A stretch of DNA of 64,000 nt, taken from contig JAILWO010000002.1 in the NCBI GenBank assembly GCA_025698895.1, forward strand, positions 1,302,001 to 1,366,000. The letters are read 5' to 3'. The notes beneath the pieces were generated by a model. The model was not told where the DNA came from, did not search any database, and saw nothing but the letters and a program-made list of their open reading frames with translations. The stretch is from Rhizobiaceae bacterium (GTDB taxonomy: Bacteria; Pseudomonadota; Alphaproteobacteria; Rhizobiales; Rhizobiaceae). Of the stretch, positions 34,260 to 43,559 are shown piece by piece (within the stretch, counting starts at the first letter, position 1; each line of letters opens with the position of its first letter). Position numbers and translations under genes: made by a program.

Positions 34260-36104
34260 TCAGTCCGGCGAGCGCCACCACGTCATGAACTGCGGCCCCA
34301 AAAGAGGCGTGTCCTCAGGCCGTCCGATCCGCGTCCAGCGACCCACCCATTGTTCCGGCTGGTGATAAAGAGGCACGACATAGAACCCGGACAGCAGAAC
34401 GCGGTCATAGGCGCGCACGGCGGTCACGAAGTCGTCCCGTTCGCGCGCTTCCAGCAGATGACGGATCATCCCGTCGACGGCGGGGGAGGCGACGCCGGCG
34501 AAATTGAACGTGCCATCCAGGTCGCGCGTCGCCGACCCGAAGCGGCCGACCTGCTCGACACCGGGCGATAGCGATGACGTGTATCGCTGCATGATCACGT
34601 CATAGTCATATGTGTTGACACGCTGCTGATACTGCGCATCGTCGACGGACCGGATGCGCGCATCGATGCCCAGCTTGCGAAGCGTCCTTTGCCAGACGGT
34701 CGCCACCTCCTGGCCATTGGCGCCCCGCAGCATGATCTCGAAGGACAGTGGCCGGCCTTCCGAGTCCACCATGCGCCCCGATTCAAGGCGGTAACCCGCT
34801 TCACTCAACAATTCGAAGCCGTGCCTCATGAAGGCGCGATCGCGACCCGACCCATCGGAAACCGGCGGTTTCCAATCCCCAGACATGATGTCGGGATGCA
34901 CGGCGTCCGGCCAGGGCGCCAGGAGGGCCTTCTCGTCTTGGCTGGCCGGACGTCCCGAGGACGCCAGCTCCGATCCGTCGAAATAGCTTGTCGTGCGCGC
35001 ATAGGCGCCGCCATAGAGGTTGCGGTTGGACCATTCGAAATCGAACAAGCCCGCCAGCGCCTCGCGCACGCGCACATCCTCGAAAACGGCACGGCGCGTG
35101 TTCAGGACGAATCCCAGCATGCCTGACGGCAAGCGATTCTCGAACACATCCTTGGTGACCGCTCCGGAGGTGACGGACGGGAAGCCGTAGCCGGTCTGCC
35201 AGCGGGTCGGACTGGTTTCGGGAAAGATGTCAACAAGCCCCTTCTTGAACGCTTCGAACAGGGTATTGGCATCCCGGTAATAGGTAATGCGGATCTCGTC
35301 GTAATTGTCGAAACCGATCTTCGACGGATGCTTCCTGGCCCAATAGTGCGGATCGCGCTCGAGCACGAGCAATTCGCCGGGACGGACTTCACCAATCCTG
35401 TACGGTCCCGATCCCGTCATTGGCTTCAGCGTCGACCTGTCGAACGTTTCCGGGTCGATCGCGTGGCGGGGCAGCACCGGCATCAGGCCGAGAATGAGCG
35501 GCAGTTCGCGATCACCTTCGGCGAAGGTGAACCGCACGCCGCGGGTGCCGACCTTCTCGATCGAGGCGAGCTTGGAGGCGGTCGTGGCGTACCGCGGCAG
35601 ACCCTTGTCGCGCAGCAGTTCAACCGTGAAGATCACATCCTCGGGGGTGACCGGCTCGCCATCCGAGAACCTTGCGCGCTCATCCAGCGTGAATTCGACG
35701 AAGGTCCGCTCGTCATCCGTCTCCACCGACTTGGCCAGGAGCGGATACAGAGTGAAAGGCTCATCGTGCGAGCGCTGCATCAGGCTTTCGAAAACATTGA
35801 AGCCGAACTGCAGATCATTGAGCCCGCGCGCCGCGGCACCTTGGACAATAAAGGGATTGAGGCTGTCGAACGATCCCTGGACGCCATAGGATATCGTGCC
35901 GCCCTTCGGCGCGTCAGGGGTTACGTACGGGAAATGCGGATAGCCCGGCTCCAGCACCGCTTCGCCATGCATCGCAATGGCGTGGCGCGGCTCGGCGGTC
36001 GCATTCGCAGACAGAAACAACAGGGCCGACAGCGCGGCCGACAGGACGGCGGATAGTTGCATGCGGTGCCCGATACGAATCGGTTTGGAATGTGAGGCGA
36101 TCAT
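34260..36104 (-). CDS. ABC transporter substrate-binding protein, family 5 (YejA-like)
   Basis: A 614-residue periplasmic peptide/nickel-type binding protein. A signal peptide (about 15-38, ending ATA) precedes HAIAMHGEAVLEPGYPHFPYV, PKGGTISYGVQGSFDSLNPF and NVFESLMQRSHDEPFTLYPLLA, wording typical of YejA, which feeds peptide (including microcin C-like) uptake through YejBEF. No yejB, yejE or yejF is adjacent. ATG 36104 and ATG 36062 are both possible starts; the latter begins directly at the signal peptide. Confidence 0.88.
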   Translation of the reverse strand: MIASHSKPIRIGHRMQLSAVLSAALSALLFLSANATAEPRHAIAMHGEAVLEPGYPHFPYVTPDAPKGGTISYGVQGSFDSLNPFIVQGAAARGLNDLQFGFNVFESLMQRSHDEPFTLYPLLAKSVETDDERTFVEFTLDERARFSDGEPVTPEDVIFTVELLRDKGLPRYATTASKLASIEKVGTRGVRFTFAEGDRELPLILGLMPVLPRHAIDPETFDRSTLKPMTGSGPYRIGEVRPGELLVLERDPHYWARKHPSKIGFDNYDEIRITYYRDANTLFEAFKKGLVDIFPETSPTRWQTGYGFPSVTSGAVTKDVFENRLPSGMLGFVLNTRRAVFEDVRVREALAGLFDFEWSNRNLYGGAYARTTSYFDGSELASSGRPASQDEKALLAPWPDAVHPDIMSGDWKPPVSDGSGRDRAFMRHGFELLSEAGYRLESGRMVDSEGRPLSFEIMLRGANGQEVATVWQRTLRKLGIDARIRSVDDAQYQQRVNTYDYDVIMQRYTSSLSPGVEQVGRFGSATRDLDGTFNFAGVASPAVDGMIRHLLEARERDDFVTAVRAYDRVLLSGFYVVPLYHQPEQWVGRWTRIGRPEDTPLLGPQFMTWWRSPD

Positions 36105-36311
36105 GCGGCCAACTTATGGTCTCGACCCTGTGTGAAACTGCCGCTGAAGCGAGTCACCGGCGTGGGCGGGCTGGATTTGGGGTTTGCGGCAGTGTAACAC
36201 GCGCCAAAAGTCATCCTGTCGCCTCAATTGAGCGAAAGGGAACCCACGAATGGCGGGGTCGCCGACGCGGACGCCGGACAGTCATCGATAATTCGAGAGG
36301 AACCTTCGATC

Positions 36312-36950
36312 ATGACCAGCTCACGCATTCAGGCAAGGCGGGCAGCGATCGCCGCTGCTGGCGCCGCGGGATTTCTGGCCGCATCTCTAGTCCCTGCCTC
36401 GGCACAGCAGGGGCAGCAGCCGCGGATTCCCGACGGCTGGTTCAAGGCCTGTTCCAAGCAGGAAGACGTCGATATCTGCAATGTCCAGAACATCACTCTG
36501 GCCGATTCCGGCCAGCTGATCACCGGTGTCAGCCTGATCGAGATCAAGGGCAAGGTGAATCGCCGCGTGTTCCAGGTTTCGGTGCCGACCGGACGCCTCG
36601 TTCCTCCCGGCATCGGGCTTCAGGTCGATTCAGGCAACACGCAGAAGATCGACTACGTCATCTGCTTCCCGGATCGTTGCGTCGCCGAAACGCCGCTGAA
36701 CGACGAACTGGTCAACAAATTCAAGCGCGGCACGGAGCTGACGCTGACTTCGGTCAACTTCCAGAACCAGAAGAATCCCATCAAGGTCTCGCTTAACGGC
36801 TTCACCGCGGCCTTCGACGGCGAGCCGCTGCAGCAGTCGGATCTCGAGGATCGCCAGAGGCAGCTTCAGAACTACGTCACCAAGAACAACGAGGACTTCG
36901 CCCGCAAGCTCAAGGAAGAGCAGGACAAGGCGAAGGCCGCCGGCAACTGA
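36312..36950 (+). CDS. Invasion-associated locus B (IalB) family secreted protein
   Basis: A 212-residue exported protein. A signal peptide runs to about residue 31 (SLVPASAQ). The IalB-like domain has WFKACSKQEDVDICNVQN with two cysteines likely to pair, ending in DYVICFPDRCVAETPL with another pair, all in a periplasmic beta-rich fold. The C-terminus is a charged coiled coil (RQRQLQNYVTKNNEDFARKL, then KEEQDKAKA). IalB was named in Bartonella for erythrocyte invasion, but members are common in free-living relatives. ATG 36312 fits the signal peptide. A terminator follows at once. Confidence 0.88.
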   Translation: MTSSRIQARRAAIAAAGAAGFLAASLVPASAQQGQQPRIPDGWFKACSKQEDVDICNVQNITLADSGQLITGVSLIEIKGKVNRRVFQVSVPTGRLVPPGIGLQVDSGNTQKIDYVICFPDRCVAETPLNDELVNKFKRGTELTLTSVNFQNQKNPIKVSLNGFTAAFDGEPLQQSDLEDRQRQLQNYVTKNNEDFARKLKEEQDKAKAAGN

Positions 36951-36976
36951 CCTGCCGCTGACAGCACTGGTCAAGG

Positions 36977-37005
36977 AAAGGGCGGGGCGCTTGCTTCGCC
37001 CTTTT
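36977..37005 (+). terminator. Intrinsic terminator after the IalB-family gene
   Basis: AAAGGGCG and CGCCCTTT pair across a 12-base loop and run into TTTTC. It lies 26 bp past the stop and just before the convergent hspQ stop at 37010, so it may work partly in both directions. Confidence 0.8.
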
Positions 37006-37009
37006 CGAT

Positions 37010-37339
37010 TCAGTGGATATGCTGGGGCCGGGGCTGATAATCGCCGTCCGGCAACCGCTCGAAATACTCGCCCAGCTGCGGATGGCGGACGGGTTCGCCA
37101 GTGTCGTCCTCGAGCAGATTCTGCTCCGACACATAGGCGACATATTCGGTTTCGGCGTTCTCGGCGAGGAGATGATAAAATGGCTGGTCCTTGCGCGGCC
37201 TGATCTCGGCCGGGATAGCCTCGTACCATTCCTCGTTGTTGTTGAATTCCGGATCGACGTCGAAAATCACGCCCCGGAACGGAAAAATCCGATGGCGGAC
37301 GACCTGGCCGATACGGAACTTCGCGGATCTAATGTTCAT
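37010..37339 (-). CDS. hspQ: Heat shock protein HspQ
   Basis: A 109-residue protein of the HspQ/YccV hemimethylated-DNA-binding family, known in Escherichia coli as a specificity-enhancing factor of Lon. Characteristic text: FRIGQVVRHRIFPFRGVIFDVDPEF (about 8-32, in parts), then PFYHLLAEN and YVAYVSEQNLL near the middle, and a His-rich C-terminus. ATG 37339 is used; a GTG two codons upstream is also possible. It is monocistronic. Confidence 0.93.
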   Translation of the reverse strand: MNIRSAKFRIGQVVRHRIFPFRGVIFDVDPEFNNNEEWYEAIPAEIRPRKDQPFYHLLAENAETEYVAYVSEQNLLEDDTGEPVRHPQLGEYFERLPDGDYQPRPQHIH

Positions 37340-37480
37340 CAGCACACTCTTTCGGCGATTATCTGGCGCAATAAATGCCTCGATTCAAGTCGCGTCCCGA
37401 GGCCAGCCCACGGCTCGGCTTGACGCAAAGCTCTCTCAGGCTGTAGCGCGAGCGCTGTCTTCTTCCGCACCGGAAGCCCG

Positions 37481-38443
37481 ATGAGCGACGTCTTCGGCTT
37501 GGTTCTCCCCTTTTTCGGCCTGATCTTCCTCGGATACCTGCTGGCTCGCCTCACGAGGCAGCCGCTGGAAGCGCTCGGCTGGATGAACACCTTCGTCATC
37601 TATCTCGCGCTACCGGCGCTCTTCTTCCAGTTGCTGGCCCGAACCCCGTTCGAGCGACTGGGCGAATGGACATTCATCCTCGGCTCGGTCCTGGCGACGT
37701 TCGCGGTGTTTGTCGCGATGTTCGCGGTCTCGATGGTGCGGCGGGACGCCGCCATAGCACCCGCCACCATCAAGGGCCTTGCCGCGGCCTATGGCAACAT
37801 TGGCTATATGGGGCCGGGTCTGGCCCTTCTTGCCTTTGGCGAGGAGGCCGCGGTGCCGGTGGCGCTGATCTTCTGTTTCGAGAACATTATGCATTTCACG
37901 ATTGCGCCGCTGATGATGGCGTTGGCCGGCTCCGATCGCACTCCACCGGGTGAACTCGCCCTGACGGTCATCAAGCGTATCGTTCTCCACCCCTTCATCA
38001 TCGCCACGGCGTTCGGGGTACTTGCGGCCTATTTCGCTTTCCGTCCTCCCGCGCCGGCCGAGCGCCTGCTGGAATTCCTGGCTCGGGCGGCCGCGCCCTG
38101 CGCTCTTTTCGCGATGGGCGTTTCGCTCGCGCTGAGGCCGCTCAAGCGGGTGCCGACGGAACTGGGGCTCATCGCCGCTCTCAAGCTCGCGGTTCATCCG
38201 CTGCTTTGCTGGCTGCTGCTGTCGGCCCTCGGCAATTTTCCCGAAAGCTGGGTGTACACAGCTGTGCTTCTTGCCGCGCTGCCGACGGCGACCAATGTTT
38301 TCGTGATCGCCCAACAATACGACGTATGGGTGCAACGCGCTTCGGCGTCGATCCTTCTCACCACTGTCCTCTCGGTCGGTACGGTGACGGCGCTGCTCTA
38401 CGCGATCACGAGCGGACTTCTTCCGGCCGATCTTTTTCCCTGA
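37481..38443 (+). CDS. AEC family transporter (auxin efflux carrier type)
   Basis: A 320-residue membrane protein with about ten hydrophobic helices in two halves. Signature segments: VLPFFGLIFLGYLLAR at the N-terminus, YGNIGYMGPGLAL (about 105-117) and ALPTATNVFVIAQQYDV (about 267-283), the crossover loops with NxGYMG- and NVF-type motifs of AEC carriers. Bacterial members export or exchange organic anions such as malate. It overlaps the convergent UbiH-family gene by 38 bp at the 3' end. Confidence 0.9.
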   Translation: MSDVFGLVLPFFGLIFLGYLLARLTRQPLEALGWMNTFVIYLALPALFFQLLARTPFERLGEWTFILGSVLATFAVFVAMFAVSMVRRDAAIAPATIKGLAAAYGNIGYMGPGLALLAFGEEAAVPVALIFCFENIMHFTIAPLMMALAGSDRTPPGELALTVIKRIVLHPFIIATAFGVLAAYFAFRPPAPAERLLEFLARAAAPCALFAMGVSLALRPLKRVPTELGLIAALKLAVHPLLCWLLLSALGNFPESWVYTAVLLAALPTATNVFVIAQQYDVWVQRASASILLTTVLSVGTVTALLYAITSGLLPADLFP

Positions 38444-39626
38444 GACGGGGCAGGGCGGAAAAGCCGCTGCCGGGCCGCATCCCCTCGCGCATGAAGAAGC
38501 CGCGCAAAGGCGGAACCGCCGCGAGCAGCCCGAGCCCCAGGCTCCGCCCGAGCTGTGCCGGCAGCATGCCCGACAGAAGCGAGCGATTGAGCAGGTTGAC
38601 CGCCGTGGCGCGCGACGTTACGTCCGGCCAGCGCCGTCGATTGTAGTCCGCCATGACCGCCGGCGCCCCAGGATCAACGGATGCGCCTCGCAGGCTCGCG
38701 GCAAGATCTTCCACGTCTCGCAGCCCCAGATTGAGACCTTGCGCGCCGATCGGCGGAAACACATGGGCCGCCTCGCCGACAAGAGCGATGCGCCGGGCCG
38801 CGAAGCTGGAAGGTCTGGCCGTGGAAAGCGGATAGAGCTGTCGGCCTGGTTCCACCTCGACCTTGCCAAGCATCGATTGCATCCGGTTTTCGATACGGCG
38901 CGACATCTCGGCGTCGTCAACCACCATGAGAGCCTCGGCCTCAGCGGGGTCGAGCACCCATACGAGGCTGGAACGCAGGCCTGGCAAGGGAACCTGTGTG
39001 AACGGTCCGCTTTCGGTATGGAATTCCGTCGAAGTGAAACCGTGATCCCGCGAATGCGCGAAGCTGAGGACGAGCGCAGACTGCGGAAGCGCGTGCCGAC
39101 GCACCGAAATGCCCGCCGCCTCGCGGGCCGGCGATTCGCGGCCATCGGCGGCTACGGCCAGCCTCGCTGCAATCTCGCGACCGTCGCTCAGGGTGGCATG
39201 GACGCAGTCGGCGACCGGCCGCCAGTCCGATATATTTGCGTCGAGACGGGCAATGCGGCTTTCGCGCGCGACAGCATCGGCCAGGAGGCCGTTCAGGTCA
39301 GCGTTGGGAATGTTGATGCCGAAATGCGGTTCGCCGATCTCCGCCGCGCTGAACGACACCGTCGGCGCCCGTATCAGCCGGCTGCTGGCATCCACGATGC
39401 GCATTTGCCTGAGCGGCGCGCCTGCCTCGATGGCGGCACCGCCAACTCCGACGCGATCGAGAATCTGAAGGGCCGGGTTCATGAGCGCCACGGTTCGCCT
39501 GTCGCCGGAGGAAGCCGCACCCGCAAGGGCGACATCGTGGCCGGCCGAAGCCAGCAGCAGCGCCGCTGTCATGCCGGCCGGTCCGGCGCCGGCGACGAGT
39601 ATCTCGTGAGTCAGTTGCGGTTTCAT
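38406..39626 (-). CDS. UbiH/UbiF/VisC family FAD-dependent hydroxylase
   Basis: A 406-residue flavin monooxygenase. ADP-binding motif VAGAGPAGMTAALLLA (11-26), second FAD motif DGRESPAREAAGI (161-173) and GEAAHVFPPIGAQGLN (284-299), the last being the ubiquinone-hydroxylase hallmark. It probably hydroxylates the ubiquinone precursor ring at one position, but which of UbiH, UbiF, UbiI or UbiL it is cannot be decided from this gene alone. The last 38 bp overlap the convergent AEC transporter gene. Confidence 0.9.
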   Translation of the reverse strand: MKPQLTHEILVAGAGPAGMTAALLLASAGHDVALAGAASSGDRRTVALMNPALQILDRVGVGGAAIEAGAPLRQMRIVDASSRLIRAPTVSFSAAEIGEPHFGINIPNADLNGLLADAVARESRIARLDANISDWRPVADCVHATLSDGREIAARLAVAADGRESPAREAAGISVRRHALPQSALVLSFAHSRDHGFTSTEFHTESGPFTQVPLPGLRSSLVWVLDPAEAEALMVVDDAEMSRRIENRMQSMLGKVEVEPGRQLYPLSTARPSSFAARRIALVGEAAHVFPPIGAQGLNLGLRDVEDLAASLRGASVDPGAPAVMADYNRRRWPDVTSRATAVNLLNRSLLSGMLPAQLGRSLGLGLLAAVPPLRGFFMREGMRPGSGFSALPRLREKDRPEEVRS

Positions 39627-40072
39627 GCGACCGTCCGATGCTGCCCAGGTTCGTCGGATCGGATATAGGGCCGTACCGAACAGGGATACAACATACCACG
39701 AATGCCGATGACCGGAACAAAGGGAGGATTTCCGGCTCCGGACGGGCCGCGGATGAACCTGTTCCGGATGGTGCCGCTCACCGTTTTCGAGACCAGCGGG
39801 AAGCAGTTGTCGTCGAATGTGTCCACAAGGACGGCTGGCGTGTTACTGCTTGTCTGGGGCTTCGCGCTGCTTGTAGTGTCGTACTGAGTGGCGGTGGAGG
39901 AGTGCAGGCGTTTCATGGCGTTGAGAAGCTGGTCGATGCAGGGGGAACTGGTTCTGACCACGCCCGAGATCACGGTCTCGAAGGCCGATCGCAGCAGGAC
40001 GCGCGCGTTCGGCCGCAACTGGAACTTCGCCGGGCGCTCGGCTGAAATCTGCAAGCAGGACTGGCGGGAGCC
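39627..40072. other. 446-bp interval between ubiH-type gene and pcs with weak small ORFs
   Basis: No gene here is well supported. On the plus strand, 39753-39887 could encode 44 residues ending in a membrane helix (TAGVLLLVWGFALLVVSY), and 39915-40076 could encode 53 residues preceded by GGAGGAG and ending in a four-base overlap (GTGA) with the pcs start. Both have strongly GC-rich third positions. An overlapping minus-strand frame (39623-40168) shares the same wobble positions, so codon bias does not decide between them, and its translation is not protein-like. The interval must also hold the ubiH-type promoter. Confidence 0.5.
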
Positions 40073-40076
40073 GTGA
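39915..40076 (+). CDS. Possible small ORF translationally coupled to pcs
   Basis: Fifty-three residues (MALRSWSMQGELVLTTPEIT at the start, ending CKQDWREP). Support: GGAGGAG about 13 bases upstream, high GC at third positions, and a GTGA overlap with the GTG start of pcs. Against: a long spacer to the ribosome-binding site, small size, no recognisable family and an overlapping antisense frame. It may be a leader peptide or noise. Confidence 0.28.
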   Translation: MALRSWSMQGELVLTTPEITVSKADRSRTRAFGRNWNFAGRSAEICKQDWREP

Positions 40077-40846
40077 GCAAGGAAACCTCCGCCGGCAGGC
40101 TGTCGGGTCGCATTCCCCGACCGAAGAAGAAAGTCACCTGGCCGCAAGCCCGCGCCTTCTCCGTCCATCTACTGACGGCGTCGGGCTCGTTCCTGGCCTT
40201 CCTGTCGCTCGTGGCCGCCAGCGAACAGCGATGGACGGCGATGTTTCTGTGGCTCGGCCTGGCGCTCTTCGTCGACGGCATCGACGGTCCGATCGCGAGA
40301 AAGCTGGAGGTCAAGGAGATCCTGCCGACATGGTCGGGCGAGATGCTCGACAACATCATCGACTATGTGACCTACGTCCTCATTCCCGCCTTCGCGCTCT
40401 ATCAGAGCGGCTTCATGGGAGAGGGGCTGTCGTTCCTGTCGGCAGCCATCATCGTGGTGTCGTCGGCCATCTACTATGCCGACACCGGCATCAAGACGAA
40501 GGAGAACTTCTTCAAGGGGTTTCCCGTCGTCTGGAACATGCTGGTCTTCTCGCTCTTCGTCATCGAGCCGGGCGAATGGGTCTCGTTCTCGATCGTGGTG
40601 ATCGCCGCGATCCTGACCTTCGTGCCGATGAACTTCCTCCATCCAGTCCGGGTGGTGAGGCTCAGGAACCTCAATCTGCCGATCTTTCTTCTGTGGTGCC
40701 TGCTGGCGTTCATCGCGCTCGTCCAGCAGATGGACGCTTCGGCCATCGTCAAGGCCGGCATCGCCGTCACGAGCGTCTATCTCTTCGTGATCGGCGGCAT
40801 TATGCAGCTTTGGCCCGAACTCGGCCGCAAGCAGATCTCGAACTGA
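40073..40846 (+). CDS. pcs: Phosphatidylcholine synthase
   Basis: A 257-residue inner-membrane enzyme that condenses choline with CDP-diacylglycerol to form phosphatidylcholine, a pathway first described in rhizobia. The CDP-alcohol phosphotransferase motif is spread over Asp68, Asp71-Gly72, Ala75-Arg76, Gly89, Asp93 and Asp97 (DGIDGPIAR ... GEMLDNIID). About eight hydrophobic segments follow an N-terminal basic tail (RIPRPKKKVTWPQARAFSVH), as in known Pcs. Start GTG 40073 is used. qor begins 13 bp downstream, suggesting an operon. Confidence 0.95.
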   Translation: MSKETSAGRLSGRIPRPKKKVTWPQARAFSVHLLTASGSFLAFLSLVAASEQRWTAMFLWLGLALFVDGIDGPIARKLEVKEILPTWSGEMLDNIIDYVTYVLIPAFALYQSGFMGEGLSFLSAAIIVVSSAIYYADTGIKTKENFFKGFPVVWNMLVFSLFVIEPGEWVSFSIVVIAAILTFVPMNFLHPVRVVRLRNLNLPIFLLWCLLAFIALVQQMDASAIVKAGIAVTSVYLFVIGGIMQLWPELGRKQISN

Positions 40847-40859
40847 AGGACTTCCAGTC

Positions 40860-41834
40860 ATGAGCAAGGCTATCCGTATCCACCAGACCGGTGGTCCCGA
40901 GGTCATGAAGTTCGAGGATTTCGATCCGGGCCGCCCGGGCGCCGGTGAAGCCCGCATCCGCCACCACGCCATCGGGCTGAATTTCCTCGACGTCTATTTC
41001 CGCAGCGGGCTCTACCCCGTTCCGGGCCTGCCCTTCACCCCCGGCAGCGAGGGAGCCGGCACGGTTGTCGAGATCGGCGAGGGCGTGACCGAGGTCGCTG
41101 TCGGCGACCGCGTCGCCTACACGATCCCGAACGGGGCCTATGCCGAGGAACGGCTCATCAAGGCCGACCGTCTGGTCAAGGTTCCCGACGGGATCTCCGA
41201 CGAGCAGGCGGCCGCCATGATGCTGAAGGGCATGACGGCCGAGTATCTGCTGCTGCGGACCTATCCGGTGAAGCGCGGCGACACCATCCTGTTCCATGCA
41301 TCCGCGGGCGGCGTCGGCCTGATTGCCGGCCAGTGGGCCAAGCATCTCGGCGCCACCGTCATCGGCACGGCCGGAGGTCCCGAAAAGGTGCAACTGGCCA
41401 AGGAACATGGCTACGATCATGTCATCGACTATCGCAGCGAGGATTTCGTCTCCCGCGTCAAGGAGATCACCGGTGGCAAGGGCTGCGACGTGGTCTATGA
41501 CTCGGTCGGCAAGGACACGTTCGCCGGCTCGCTCGACTGCCTGCGCCCGCGCGGCATGCTGGTCAGCTTCGGCCAATCGTCGGGACCCACGGAACCGTTC
41601 AGCACCGGCGTGCTGTCGCAAAAGGGATCGCTCTACCTCACCCGGCCGACCCTGTTCACCTACATCGCGTCGCGGGACGAACTGGAGGCATCTTCCAGGG
41701 CGTTGTTCGATGCGGTGCTGAAAGGGGTCGTCAAGATCGAGGTCAACCAGCGCTATCCGCTCGCCGAAGCCGCCCAGGCCCATCGCGACCTGGAGGCGCG
41801 CAAGACGACCGGCACGACCATTCTCAATCCCTGA
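40860..41834 (+). CDS. qor: NADPH:quinone oxidoreductase (zinc-independent MDR)
   Basis: A 324-residue medium-chain reductase that reduces quinones with NADPH. Cofactor motif ASAGGVGLIAGQWAKHLGA (about 144-162) and GVGLNFLDVYFRSGLYP-type HHAIGLNFLDVYFRSG near the N-terminus are typical of quinone reductase 1. No structural or catalytic zinc cysteines are present. AAGGAC precedes the ATG. It lies 13 bp after pcs and is separated by about 130 bp from the ABC operon. Confidence 0.93.
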   Translation: MSKAIRIHQTGGPEVMKFEDFDPGRPGAGEARIRHHAIGLNFLDVYFRSGLYPVPGLPFTPGSEGAGTVVEIGEGVTEVAVGDRVAYTIPNGAYAEERLIKADRLVKVPDGISDEQAAAMMLKGMTAEYLLLRTYPVKRGDTILFHASAGGVGLIAGQWAKHLGATVIGTAGGPEKVQLAKEHGYDHVIDYRSEDFVSRVKEITGGKGCDVVYDSVGKDTFAGSLDCLRPRGMLVSFGQSSGPTEPFSTGVLSQKGSLYLTRPTLFTYIASRDELEASSRALFDAVLKGVVKIEVNQRYPLAEAAQAHRDLEARKTTGTTILNP

Positions 41835-41966
41835 CCGGTTTCCCAATCGGGGGCCGGAGCTTGAAGCACTTTCAAGGCAGCACATGGTTTGCGAATGGGC
41901 GCGGGCGGACCTAGGATCGCCGCGGGAACACGAAACAGACGCCGCAAAACAGGCGCTGGGGGACAG

Positions 41967-43559
41967 TTGACGGCCGAGTCGATCCACGAAACCGGTGCGC
42001 TCCTCGATGTCAGGGGGCTGACCAAGGTCTTCGGCGACCTGAAGGCTTGCGACGCCGTGGATCTGGTCATCGGCAAGGGTGAAATCCACGCGCTGCTCGG
42101 GGAGAACGGCGCGGGCAAGTCCACTCTGGTCAAGATGCTGTTCGGATCGCTGGAGCCGAATGCCGGGACGATCGTGTGGAAGGATCGGCCGGTTCGCATT
42201 TCCAGCCCCGCCGAAGCGCGTCAACTCGGCATCGGCATGGTGTTCCAGCACTTCTCGCTGTTCGAGGCGCTGACGGCGGCCGAGAATATCGCCCTCTCGC
42301 TGGACGACAACACGCCGATCCGCACCATCGCCGCCAAGGCCAAGGCGCTGTCGCATTCCTACGGCCTGCCTCTCGATCCCTATTCGATGGTGGGCGACCT
42401 TTCGGTTGGCGAGCGACAGCGCATCGAGATCATTCGCTGCCTGCTTCAGAGGCCGGAACTCATAATCCTCGACGAGCCGACATCGGTTCTGACCCCTCAG
42501 GAAGCGGATCGCCTGTTCGAGACGCTGGAACGGCTCCGCGACGAGGGCAAGTCGATCCTCTACATCTCGCATCGGCTGGAAGAGGTGAAGCGCCTTTGCG
42601 ACAGGGCAACCGTCCTGCGGCACGGCAAAGTGGTCGGCCATTGCGATCCCCGTCAAGAAACGGCCTCGTCGCTTGCGCGCATGATGGTGGGGAGCGAGGT
42701 CAAGGCGGTCGACCGCCATGCGGATGAGGGCAGCGCGGGCGGAGAAAGGCTTCTCGAGATCACCAGTCTCTCGCGCAAGCCAGCGACGCCGTTCTCGACG
42801 CCGTTGCGCGACATCTCGCTCGCCGTCTCGGCCGGCGAAATATTCGGCATCGCGGGCGTCGCAGGCAACGGCCAGGGTGAGTTCTTCGAAGCGATCTCCG
42901 GCGAGATCCGGCAGCCGGCAAGCGGCATGGTGCGTATTTGCGGTCGCGACGCGGGCCATCTCGGCATCTCCGCGCGACGTGCGCTCGGCGCGGCCTTCGT
43001 TCCGGAGGAACGGCTGGGGCATGGCGCCGCGCCGGCCATGAGGCTCTCCGACAACCTGCTGCTCGCCCGCCACGCCACGGACTCCAAAAGATATCTTGGC
43101 GCGCTGGGCACCATCCGCCGGGAGGCGATCAGGGAGTCCGCCCGGCACGTCAACGAGATGATGGACGTCCGCAAGAGTGGCGAGGATCCTGCCGCCTCGG
43201 CGCTGTCCGGTGGCAATCTGCAGAAATTCATCATCGGTCGCGAACTCGACCGCGAGCCGAAGGTGCTGGTGGTGAACCAGCCGACCTGGGGCGTCGACGC
43301 GGGCGCAGCCGCTCGGATACGCCAGGCGCTGATCGAACTCGCGCGCTCCGGTTCCGTCGTACTGGTGATCAGCCAGGATCTCGACGAGCTGTTCGAGATA
43401 TCGGACCGCGTTGCCGTCATGCACAATGGAGAGCTGTCGGCCCCGCTCACGATCGCCGAGGCGACCTTCGAGAAGATCGGGCTGCTCATGGGTGGCGCCG
43501 AGCCCGGTCCGGCCGCTCATCCGCATGCCGCCGAGACCGAAACGGAAGGTGCCGCCTGA
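41967..43559 (+). CDS. BMP-type ABC transporter ATP-binding protein (tandem domains)
   Basis: A 530-residue protein with two ABC modules, as in nucleoside importers of the NupA/YufO type. Module 1: Walker A GENGAGKST (about 45-53), signature LSVGERQRIEI, Walker B LIILDEPTSVL. Module 2: degenerate Walker A GVAGNGQGE, signature LSGGNLQKFIIGREL, Walker B VLVVNQPTWGVD with the catalytic Glu replaced by Gln; such asymmetry is normal here. TTG 41967 with GGGGGA just upstream is the likely start; the alternative is ATG further upstream at 41889. First of four genes of the importer; its stop overlaps the next start. Confidence 0.92.
   Translation: MTAESIHETGALLDVRGLTKVFGDLKACDAVDLVIGKGEIHALLGENGAGKSTLVKMLFGSLEPNAGTIVWKDRPVRISSPAEARQLGIGMVFQHFSLFEALTAAENIALSLDDNTPIRTIAAKAKALSHSYGLPLDPYSMVGDLSVGERQRIEIIRCLLQRPELIILDEPTSVLTPQEADRLFETLERLRDEGKSILYISHRLEEVKRLCDRATVLRHGKVVGHCDPRQETASSLARMMVGSEVKAVDRHADEGSAGGERLLEITSLSRKPATPFSTPLRDISLAVSAGEIFGIAGVAGNGQGEFFEAISGEIRQPASGMVRICGRDAGHLGISARRALGAAFVPEERLGHGAAPAMRLSDNLLLARHATDSKRYLGALGTIRREAIRESARHVNEMMDVRKSGEDPAASALSGGNLQKFIIGRELDREPKVLVVNQPTWGVDAGAAARIRQALIELARSGSVVLVISQDLDELFEISDRVAVMHNGELSAPLTIAEATFEKIGLLMGGAEPGPAAHPHAAETETEGAA

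Noticed and set aside
40800-43526. 908-codon open frame antisense to qor and the BMP-type ATPase
   Set aside because: It runs across two well-supported plus-strand genes and their gap, with no domain text; explained by base composition.
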